A stretch of 35,183 nucleotides of DNA from a virus, in the IMG/VR virus record IMGVR_UViG_3300037502_001286, positions 1 to 35,183 of that record; one strand, written 5' to 3'. How positions within the stretch are numbered: position 1 is the stretch's first letter; the number at the start of each line of letters is the position of its first letter. Below, piece after piece: positions 12,561 through 19,069 of this stretch. The position numbers and the translations under genes are program-made. The notes under the pieces were generated by a model. The model saw nothing but the letters and a program-made list of their open reading frames with translations, was not told where the DNA came from and did no database searches.

Positions 12561-13027
12561 ACAAAAGCGCGTGTGCCCTGCTTGTCGATGATGAGCTTTG
12601 ACTTCTTTGGAATGTCGCTCTCTTTTGTTGTGATCGAAACGTGCGTCCAGCGGTCAAACTCGCGAATCACTTGCTGATATGGCAAATTGCTTGCGATGAT
12701 GGCGCGCACCACTTGGTCTGGCGTCATGCCTGGCACACGAATGTCCGCAGCGCAACCACGGCGGTGATCGCTGGTGTTCTTTGAGCCAACTGCCGTGTTC
12801 ACGGCCTCAGAGCGAAATGCGCTGTTCACCATGATGGGCTTGCCACCCAAGATGACTTTGAGTTGCTCCAAAAAGTCAGCCAAGCGAGGCAGATTCGCAG
12901 CCGCATCGACAAGCACTTCTTTGCCGTCGATGATGCACTTTTCTTCGCTTGTTGGTGTGTTGTCCAACTCGCGGTGATCTGTGTGTGTCAGTTCTTCAAG
13001 TGTGAAGTTTGGTGTCAGGTGTGTCAT
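12557..13027 (-). CDS. Peptidase M15A-type endolysin
   Basis: The product is a 156-aa peptidoglycan peptidase of the M15 (D-Ala-D-Ala carboxypeptidase-like) family. NSAFRS (68-73), TSDHRRGCAADI (85-96) with zinc ligands His88 and Asp95, and THVSI (128-132) with His129 give the full metal site. No signal peptide is present, so it needs a holin to cross the membrane. Its ATG overlaps the TAA of the holin gene by one base (TAATG), placing it in a lysis cassette. It is the last gene of the leftward late unit. Confidence 0.9.
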   Translation of the reverse strand: MTHLTPNFTLEELTHTDHRELDNTPTSEEKCIIDGKEVLVDAAANLPRLADFLEQLKVILGGKPIMVNSAFRSEAVNTAVGSKNTSDHRRGCAADIRVPGMTPDQVVRAIIASNLPYQQVIREFDRWTHVSITTKESDIPKKSKLIIDKQGTRAFV

Positions 13028-13527
13028 TATTTGCCTTTCAGTTTTTCAATTTCAGATGCCTTATCTTTTGAGCCTTGGCTTGAACCTCGATGAAAATTCA
13101 AAATGGTGCCACTCATTGTGATGAGCGAACCCAGCGCCATGTAGACCAACTCTTTGTTTTGCTCTGGCACGCCCTTGATGAAGGCGAACCAAGCAAGAAA
13201 CACAGTTGCCGACACGATGCCGATGTCCAGCGCATAGGCCGTGTTCTTGGCCAGCCACGATGCACTGGCCGAGTTTTGAATCTCGGCGTTCATCTTGCGC
13301 GCGCTGTCGGTGTTGGCGTTGTGCAGTTCCAACTCTTTGAGGTCGATCTCTTTGAGTTTTAGCGCCAGATCAGGATTAGCTTCCAGCGCGGCGGTGACCT
13401 CGCTCACAGAAGCGGGCACGCCGAGTTTGTCGGCAATGGCCTTCACAGCCATGCCGCCCATCGGCCCCGCCACCGCAGTTGCAAGGGCAGGGGCCGCGCC
13501 CTTCAGGATATTAAGAAGGCTGTCCAT
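13027..13527 (-). CDS. Holin, GTA-type three-transmembrane family
   Basis: The product is 166 aa. An alanine/glycine-rich hydrophobic N-terminal segment (APALATAVAGPMGGMAV, ~9-25) is followed by a charged amphipathic stretch and two C-terminal membrane helices (YALDIGIVSATVFLAWFAF and ELVYMALGSLITMSGTIL). The tail is charged. This plan matches the gene-transfer-agent holin family. The ATG at 13527 is preferred; a TTG at 13542 would add five residues. It precedes the endolysin with a one-base overlap, so together they form the lysis pair. Confidence 0.8.
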   Translation of the reverse strand: MDSLLNILKGAAPALATAVAGPMGGMAVKAIADKLGVPASVSEVTAALEANPDLALKLKEIDLKELELHNANTDSARKMNAEIQNSASASWLAKNTAYALDIGIVSATVFLAWFAFIKGVPEQNKELVYMALGSLITMSGTILNFHRGSSQGSKDKASEIEKLKGK

Positions 13528-13834
13528 CGTCAGGTTTCCCAACTATCATTTGAGCAATGGCGTTTGTGGCTTTGCGACCAGAAATGCCGCCAAGAGTTCC
13601 GACGCCCATAAACGCGATGGCTTTTAGAATTTCTAAAAAGATCGCGTCGATTGGCGATAGCGTTGCTTCTTGTGGTTCAAACGCGATTGCGTACATGACA
13701 CCCATGGCGATCAAAAACACCATAGCGCAAATTGTTTTTACAACAAAAGCCCAAACCTCGACTTCAACTTCTTCAACGGTTGGTTTTGGTCGATTTATTC
13801 TTGCGAGAATAATCTCGCGCAACAACTCTTTCAT
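13511..13834 (-). CDS. Two-helix membrane protein of the lysis region
   Basis: The product is a 107-aa protein with a basic N-terminus, an acidic patch (EEVEVEV), a first membrane helix (VVKTICAMVFLIAMGVMYAI, ~31-50) and a second (ILKAIAFMGVGTLGGI, ~69-84), then a short polar tail. This is the plan of class II holins or antiholins. It overlaps the start of the GTA-type holin, so a second holin or regulator of lysis timing is a fair guess. Confidence 0.65.
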   Translation of the reverse strand: MKELLREIILARINRPKPTVEEVEVEVWAFVVKTICAMVFLIAMGVMYAIAFEPQEATLSPIDAIFLEILKAIAFMGVGTLGGISGRKATNAIAQMIVGKPDDGQPS

Positions 13835-14043
13835 TCCGCACCTTTCTCGGCATCTTTTGCCGCTTTAAATTTCTCGCGCTCCTCCCGCAGAAGCACGATT
13901 GCTTTGTCCACCTCGCGCTTGTTTCGCACGAGCTGGGCATCCACCGTTAGCAGGCGCATCAAAAAGAACGCCAGCACCACAAACAAAATGCCGATGACCA
14001 CGCACAGCAAAAAGATCACTGCATTGTCTTCGTGTTTAGCCAT
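13831..14043 (-). CDS. Membrane-anchored coiled-coil protein, possible i-spanin
   Basis: The product is 70 aa from ATG 14043: one N-terminal membrane helix (AVIFLLCVVIGILFVVLAFFL, ~8-28 split) and a charged C-terminal coiled coil (KREVDKAIVLLREEREKF). The topology is like an inner-membrane spanin or an LysB/Rz-like protein, though shorter than most and with no recognisable outer-membrane partner nearby. The start overlaps the preceding gene by 28 bases; the frame is open further upstream, but that part would be embedded in the neighbour's coding sequence. Its stop is ATGA-coupled to the next gene. Confidence 0.6.
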   Translation of the reverse strand: MAKHEDNAVIFLLCVVIGILFVVLAFFLMRLLTVDAQLVRNKREVDKAIVLLREEREKFKAAKDAEKGAE

Positions 14044-14762
14044 ACAGCACTCATCAACACCCAGAAGTAACCCACCAAAACAAGCGCCCAAAACCATGTC
14101 AGGTTGCGATCAATTCGATCACTGCGGTCTTGCGCCTCTTGCGCCTCACGCTTGGCCTTCTCGCGCCGCTGCTTCATTTGTCGCGCCGCTTGACCTGCCT
14201 TCACCTTGTCCTGCATTTCCCTGAATTGTGACCAAATGGGGCCAAGTTGCCAAGGCGCACCGGTCATCAAGTCGCTCAGGGTTGGATAGGCGCTGTCGAG
14301 TTCTGCCTGCAATTGCGTGAGCTCGAGCACTTCTTTTTGGTCGATTTCATCCTTTCCGAAAACCTCGACATATCGCTTTTCGGCGTATGCCTTCAGTGTG
14401 CTGTAATTGTCGAACCAATCCCCAAGGTGCCCAATGAATTGCTGAACCACCTCGTCTTGTGTTGGAATGTGAGTTGTGTATTCGTCTTTTTTGGCACCGG
14501 CCTTCTTTTTCGCCACAGGCTCGGCAACTGGCTGCGCGGCACTGGCTTTTGGCTTTGGGGCTTGTCCGATGAGGGATTTGAACCATCCCCATAATCCGGT
14601 GACTTCGGTGTAGAGCTTCTTAGCATCACCGACGCCTTGCTCGACAGTTTTCTTGATCTTTTGGACTTCAACGGTGCCCTCGCGTAAGGCATCGCAGCAA
14701 TATTGAATGCCAGCCCATGCGCCACGCATGGCTTGCAGGGCGAGCATGATCTCTGGGCCCAC
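14016..14762 (-). CDS. Unknown late protein with C-terminal membrane helix
   Basis: The product is 248 aa with a GTG start at 14762; ATG at 14747 is the alternative. It has an N-terminal helix rich in Ala and Gly, an Ala/Lys/Pro-rich linker (~70-92), a soluble middle (Trp- and Asp-rich, ~100-175), a strongly charged coiled coil (QMKQRREKAKREAQEAQDR, ~197-215) and a final hydrophobic helix (WFWALVLVGYFWVLMSAVWL). I recall similar proteins near lysis genes of freshwater and marine phages, without function. The membrane anchor and location suggest a role in the cell envelope during lysis or virion exit. Confidence 0.65.
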   Translation of the reverse strand: MGPEIMLALQAMRGAWAGIQYCCDALREGTVEVQKIKKTVEQGVGDAKKLYTEVTGLWGWFKSLIGQAPKPKASAAQPVAEPVAKKKAGAKKDEYTTHIPTQDEVVQQFIGHLGDWFDNYSTLKAYAEKRYVEVFGKDEIDQKEVLELTQLQAELDSAYPTLSDLMTGAPWQLGPIWSQFREMQDKVKAGQAARQMKQRREKAKREAQEAQDRSDRIDRNLTWFWALVLVGYFWVLMSAVWLNTKTMQ

Positions 14763-14763
14763 A

Positions 14764-14835
14764 TCAGTTGTTCAACCACAGTAGGGCGATACCGGCCATC
14801 GCCATTGATATGTAGAGCAACCGTTGCAACCACAT
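14764..14835 (-). CDS. 23-aa membrane microprotein
   Basis: A 24-codon frame, MWLQRLLYISMAMAGIALLW followed by LNN, fits exactly between two late genes. Its ATG overlaps the upstream TAA by one base (TAATG), and its TGA ends one base before the GTG of the next gene. Without it there would be a 72-base gap in an otherwise gapless string. The peptide is hydrophobic enough to span the membrane. Evidence is positional only. Confidence 0.45.
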   Translation of the reverse strand: MWLQRLLYISMAMAGIALLWLNN

Positions 14836-15062
14836 TAGCTGGCCTTGTCCTGCTTGTTGTCTAGTTTGTCGAATATCTGGCGCAGGATGTCCTTGATCTC
14901 TTTGATGTCGCCTCGATAGTCATCCTTCTGGACATAATCATGCGGCAGGTTTTCCAGTTTGTCCTCAAGGCGCTGAATCTTGCGAGTCATTTCGTTTAGC
15001 ACCCACAAAGCCAAACCACCAGCGCAGGCGATTGCAATGTTGAAAATGATTTGCGTGTCCAT
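14835..15062 (-). CDS. Small membrane-anchored coiled-coil protein
   Basis: The product is 75 aa: a membrane helix (IIFNIAIACAGGLALWVL, residues 5-22) then a long charged coiled coil including YVQKDDYRGDIKEIKDIL and FDKLDNK. This is a familiar late-gene family of short phage proteins placed near fibre or lysis genes, with no proven role. TGATG coupling to the preceding gene and TAATG to the following microprotein. Confidence 0.75.
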   Translation of the reverse strand: MDTQIIFNIAIACAGGLALWVLNEMTRKIQRLEDKLENLPHDYVQKDDYRGDIKEIKDILRQIFDKLDNKQDKAS

Positions 15063-15601
15063 CAGTCACCCTTTGGCCAATTTTGAGCTGTCACAACAGA
15101 GATCAATTCTGGCACATCTTCGCACGCTTCAATGGCGTCCTCAAGACGTGCGCACTCAAGCACCACAGCGGCGCGGAAAGTCACAACATCAGCAGGGATT
15201 GCGATGTTGCGCTCGGCCTTGCGCCATACAGTCCAGTCGGTAGGCTGCATAAGTTTGTGCGCTGTGTCTTTGATCTGTGCAATCCACTGAGATTTCAAAC
15301 CTTTGGTTACCAAACGCTTATCTGAGTCCACCATTGCAGGTTTGCCGTTGACCTCGCCCAAGACCTTGACAAACAAAGGATTGCCATCCTCGTCAGATTC
15401 TTCACGGTCATTCAACAGTTTTGGATTGTCAACGCCCCAAAAGAAACGATCATCGTACGAAGCAGGGTCATCAACCTCTGTGATGCCAATGGCTGCTCGT
15501 TCCTGTGGTGAGGCAAGACGAAGCCAGTTGCTTGGGTACTGAATTTCGTTGTGAGTGAAGGCAGTATCTAGTGCCAATGGTTTGTTGTTGAGCATGAACA
15601 T
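15062..15601 (-). CDS. Tail-fibre-associated / assembly-type protein
   Basis: The product is 179 aa. The opening MFMLNNKPLALDTAFTHNEI and 'QYPSNWLRL-S--ER-AIGITEV' style, plus the C-terminal helical part with DWTVWRKAERNIAIP and a closing SVVTAQNWPKGD, match proteins found after receptor-binding genes in many phages. The C-terminal half resembles the DUF4376-like region of fibre proteins and fibre chaperones. It likely helps fold the LamG-type tail protein or is part of the fibre. AAGGA lies ahead of the ATG. Confidence 0.7.
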   Translation of the reverse strand: MFMLNNKPLALDTAFTHNEIQYPSNWLRLASPQERAAIGITEVDDPASYDDRFFWGVDNPKLLNDREESDEDGNPLFVKVLGEVNGKPAMVDSDKRLVTKGLKSQWIAQIKDTAHKLMQPTDWTVWRKAERNIAIPADVVTFRAAVVLECARLEDAIEACEDVPELISVVTAQNWPKGD

Positions 15602-15613
15602 GGTCGTGTGTCC

Positions 15614-16102
15614 TTATCTTGCGAGTGCGTTTTTGAATGGTGGATTTTGAAGGTAGGCGATTGCTCTTTGCAGACCAGCCACATTGTCACCAAGATGGCC
15701 TAGACCTGTATTGCAACCAGAGCAAAGGATGCCTCGCACTTCATTCGTGTCGTGGCAGTGGTCAATGTTCATCCTCCGTCTAATGGCTTCCATTGGTTTG
15801 CCGCAGATAGCGCAACCACCACCTTGTTCAGCAAGCAGATCAGTAAATTGCTTCATTGAAATTCCGTACTGCTTGCGAATTTTGTTGTCTTGCTTTTCTA
15901 AGCCAGACCAGTTTGGCGGCTTGTAGTTGCTGCAAGACATTGGTGAATTACCGTTCTTTACTTCACGGCTGCTCTGTTCATGCAGCTCACCGCATGACTT
16001 GCAACGACCCAACCACTTATTAGGCGCACCGACAGATTCGACAACGACATAGTCGTTCTCAAATCCAATCAGGTCGATGCGGGGCTTGCGTGTTCGGGTC
16101 AT
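15614..16102 (-). CDS. HNH endonuclease, recombination endonuclease VII type
   Basis: The product is 162 aa. The N-terminal part has a zinc pair (CKSCGE ... SCSNY). The C-terminal half is a typical endonuclease VII/HNH fold: YGISMKQFTDLLAEQ, then CAICGKPM, NIDHCHDTNEVRGILCSGCNTGLG with the His and Asp of the active site. A free-standing homing endonuclease is the usual reading for such genes beside tail genes. The last residues, PPFKNALAR, closely copy the end of the upstream tail protein (HPFKNSLAR) although the DNA differs at nearly every third base. Its ATG overlaps the tail gene stop. Confidence 0.88.
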   Translation of the reverse strand: MTRTRKPRIDLIGFENDYVVVESVGAPNKWLGRCKSCGELHEQSSREVKNGNSPMSCSNYKPPNWSGLEKQDNKIRKQYGISMKQFTDLLAEQGGGCAICGKPMEAIRRRMNIDHCHDTNEVRGILCSGCNTGLGHLGDNVAGLQRAIAYLQNPPFKNALAR

Positions 16103-18444
16103 CGGGCCAAGCTATTCTTAAATGGGTGTTCTGCGAAGGCTGCGAATATGTATGTACCGCCGCTGACATTCAGCGAGTTGTTAGCTCCTCTGTTCTTGAA
16201 TCCGTTTGACAGGATGTCAATGTAGATGTCGCTAAAAACACTCTCAGCATCCGAAGCATTAGCTTGGAAGTATGCGTTCGTCAAATTGAATGTGTTTCTC
16301 GCCGTATCAAAGACACTCCAGCTTGATGTCGAGTCTGTGCGCTTAAATAGAATCCACCTCGGCCTAAACCCACAGAACACAAACGGCCCATCAGTAGACC
16401 CGTTGCCTGTGTAGCTGCCGAAGCGACTGAAGCCAGCGACTTCTGCGAATAGGTAGGCGACCATTGTTGCGCCTGCCACTTGGATGCCAGTTCCACAATA
16501 GAACACGCTGCTTGTTGGCTCACCGCCCCAGATGTTTGTTGAAGTCTGAGCAGCCGCAGTGGATTCCAAGTTAATCCATTTGTCAGCCATGTTTGTGCCA
16601 AGCGATTTGTGAGCAGTAGTCCAGTTGCTAGTGTTACTGCGAGACTTCACAATAATCATTGAAGGCTTGACGCCAAGGTTGTGGGCAAACGATGACGACC
16701 CGCTTGACGGGTTTGTGAATGTCACAATGTCAAAGCCAGCGGTGGCTGATTCTTTCCATAGCCATGCGACATCTGTATCAGAAGAACGATTGTGCGATGT
16801 GCTAGCAAAGTTGCTGTTATATACAAAATCAAATCCAGATGAACTAAAAGACCCAATAGACCCGAATCCCGTAGCTTCTGCATTGGTGTTGTTTGAATAA
16901 AGTACTAGCAACCCATCAACACCAGATCGCAGCTTATCAACAAGTGCGTGTAGGTATGTATTTGAACGGCTCTTGAACCAAGCAAAATCTGGTGCAAATT
17001 GCGTTGTTATGGATTGATTTCCACCATTGCCAGAATAGGTCACCGCATCAAAATACTGGTTCCCCTTCAAGATGCTAGGCGCTGGCAAGTTCTGCGTGTT
17101 CAGCGCTTTGAAGCCTGTGGGTGGGGTGTAGGCGAAGGGGCGTTGGCCTGCGTTGAAGTAGGCAGATGGCGTACCAGCCGCACCGCCACCGTTGCCGATG
17201 TACGGGAATACTTCGCTGGACAAACTGCTTGCCACTGAACCAGTGCCAGCCACGGGGTCGCCAGAGTTCAGCCATGTGCCGTTCTTGGCGATGTAGAGTT
17301 TGTTGCCCTTGACCGCAAAGCCAATCACATCATTGGTGGTGAATGTCGCCAACACACCAGTGATAGCAGCAGCGTTGTTGTAGACCTTGCCATCAGATTG
17401 GTAGATCGCCCAACATCCAGCCCAGTTAAAACTAGAAAATGCTGTTGAGTTTGCAACGCCAAGTGTTAGGTAGTTTGTTCCACCAGCCACGACTTCCCAA
17501 TAAGAACTATCAAACGCAGCCATTGTGCAGCGTGAGTGCCCGTAGTTGACCGCTGAGAAAGAGATGTATTGGTTGCCTTGCGCCACTGACGATGCGTTCT
17601 GAACATCAAGTGGATTAATAACGCAGTAATTCCCCCGCCCATTCCCGCCATCAGCGTAAGGCGTTGGCACATCCAGCATTGAATCGTAGGTCACCCCACT
17701 GGTCACGCTGATGTTGTTGGGTGTCCAGTTGTTGCCGTTGCCAGAGTAGTCCTTGCCAATGGTGGCTGCGGTGTTGTTGCTGTTGTCTGAGAAGTTCAGA
17801 TAAAAGCCGTTTGTGCCGTATGTGCCACCGTACTTCTTAGGCTTCCACACGCCTGTGATCGCATCGGTTTCACCGAAGCTGCTTGGGGTCAGGGCTTGAC
17901 CGTCAATGAAGTTGATTTCGGTTAGGTAGCCGTCAAGGTTGTAAGCAGCCGCATCACCACGGCGACCAATAGCGTGAACCACAGCACTATTCAGATTTAA
18001 GTCTGTGTTTTGTGATGGGTATGTCGCAACTGCGAACGCTGTTTGCTGAACCCCGTTGACATACATCTTGACGCGATTGCTTGCCGTTGCCTGTGTAGTG
18101 TCAAACGCTACAACGATGTGATACCACGCAGACGGGTCACGAAACACGGCGGTGGTCGTAACCTCATACGCGCCACCAGTTGTGTCTCTGAAATGAAGCG
18201 CATCGCCGTTGCCAGATGTGCTACCAAAAAAGCCAACAACTTCGCGTGTTCCTGCATTTCCAAGAATTGCGGCTGTTCCACCCAATGCACCACGCTTTGC
18301 CCAAGCTGACAAAGTAAAGATGCGTCTTGATGTTGGTGTTGTAAATGTGCGGTCTAGATAAGCACTCGCACTTGAGCGCAGACGCACAGAACGGCTGATG
18401 TTGTAGCCATCATCGCTAAGAAGTAATGGATTTCCTAGCATCAC
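16099..18444 (-). CDS. LamG/concanavalin-like receptor-binding tail protein
   Basis: The product is a 781-aa virion surface protein. Residues ~30-190 form a LamG-like jelly roll (LSAWAKRG ... WYHIVVAFDT ... RVKMYVNGVQQ ... LDGYLTEINFIDGQAL), residues ~300-440 a SPRY-like segment (SSYWEVVAGG, DVIGFAVKGNKLYIAKNG), and ~460-780 a DUF7483-like beta-rich part ending with AAFAEHPFKNSLAR. Such proteins sit at the tail tip or fibre and bind host sugars. The start is GTG 18444 in a GTGA overlap, with ATG as second codon. It is followed by an HNH gene with the same C-terminal ending. Confidence 0.85.
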   Translation of the reverse strand: MMLGNPLLLSDDGYNISRSVRLRSSASAYLDRTFTTPTSRRIFTLSAWAKRGALGGTAAILGNAGTREVVGFFGSTSGNGDALHFRDTTGGAYEVTTTAVFRDPSAWYHIVVAFDTTQATASNRVKMYVNGVQQTAFAVATYPSQNTDLNLNSAVVHAIGRRGDAAAYNLDGYLTEINFIDGQALTPSSFGETDAITGVWKPKKYGGTYGTNGFYLNFSDNSNNTAATIGKDYSGNGNNWTPNNISVTSGVTYDSMLDVPTPYADGGNGRGNYCVINPLDVQNASSVAQGNQYISFSAVNYGHSRCTMAAFDSSYWEVVAGGTNYLTLGVANSTAFSSFNWAGCWAIYQSDGKVYNNAAAITGVLATFTTNDVIGFAVKGNKLYIAKNGTWLNSGDPVAGTGSVASSLSSEVFPYIGNGGGAAGTPSAYFNAGQRPFAYTPPTGFKALNTQNLPAPSILKGNQYFDAVTYSGNGGNQSITTQFAPDFAWFKSRSNTYLHALVDKLRSGVDGLLVLYSNNTNAEATGFGSIGSFSSSGFDFVYNSNFASTSHNRSSDTDVAWLWKESATAGFDIVTFTNPSSGSSSFAHNLGVKPSMIIVKSRSNTSNWTTAHKSLGTNMADKWINLESTAAAQTSTNIWGGEPTSSVFYCGTGIQVAGATMVAYLFAEVAGFSRFGSYTGNGSTDGPFVFCGFRPRWILFKRTDSTSSWSVFDTARNTFNLTNAYFQANASDAESVFSDIYIDILSNGFKNRGANNSLNVSGGTYIFAAFAEHPFKNSLAR

Positions 18445-19058
18445 TTCACATCCGTCAAGAGTTTGGCTGTGATGCGTGTTGAACTTTCCACGTAGTAGGC
18501 AAGCACATCAACCGCAGATGCTGTCGTGGTCAAAGTCGGGGCAGTGCCGTTTGGAAATTTCCAGTAACTACCATACGCCAATGTGCGTGAGCCTGTGCCG
18601 TCTTGCGTGATGACGATGGAGCCGTGTTGCCCTGCTGTTAGGTTGGTTGGGTTGGCTAGTGTCCGGTTACCGCCAAGAGTGACGCTGAAGTTGTTTCCAA
18701 GCGCCATGTCGGTGGCGATGCTTGATGCGTCAGTCAGCGCGACAACAGCGCCGCGTTGTGCGGCTGTGAATGATTGAGCGCTTGCCAATCGCGCCGCATT
18801 TGTCAGCGTCAGAGAACCAATGGCCGTGAGCGCATCGGTTGTTTGGTCAAGCGTAAACAGCGAAATCCAAGCGTCGTTATCCTCGTTTCGCATCTTCACG
18901 ATGTTGTTGGCCGTGTCGTACCAAATCATGTTGGCGAATGTGGTCGAAGGAGCCGTCGCACCGCTGCTTTGAGAGCCGAGCGCTTGTAGCGCGTCATTCA
19001 GATCAGAACGGAATGCTGGGAAGCCTTGGTTGGCGATGGTTAGGTCATGTTGAGACAA
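18441..19058 (-). CDS. Tail fibre / distal appendage protein
   Basis: The product is 205 aa and starts SQHDLTIANQGFPAFRSDLNDALQALGS, the well-known opening of phage 'appendage' proteins that attach to the tail tip (split here over residues 2-29). FANMIWYDTANNIVKMRNED and a beta-rich Thr/Ala-rich C-terminal part follow. The start codon is TTG at 19058, supported by AAGGAG seven bases upstream and by the conserved N-terminus. It links the hub protein to the LamG receptor protein that follows. Confidence 0.82.
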   Translation of the reverse strand: MSQHDLTIANQGFPAFRSDLNDALQALGSQSSGATAPSTTFANMIWYDTANNIVKMRNEDNDAWISLFTLDQTTDALTAIGSLTLTNAARLASAQSFTAAQRGAVVALTDASSIATDMALGNNFSVTLGGNRTLANPTNLTAGQHGSIVITQDGTGSRTLAYGSYWKFPNGTAPTLTTTASAVDVLAYYVESSTRITAKLLTDVK

Positions 19059-19069
19059 TTTTTCACTCC

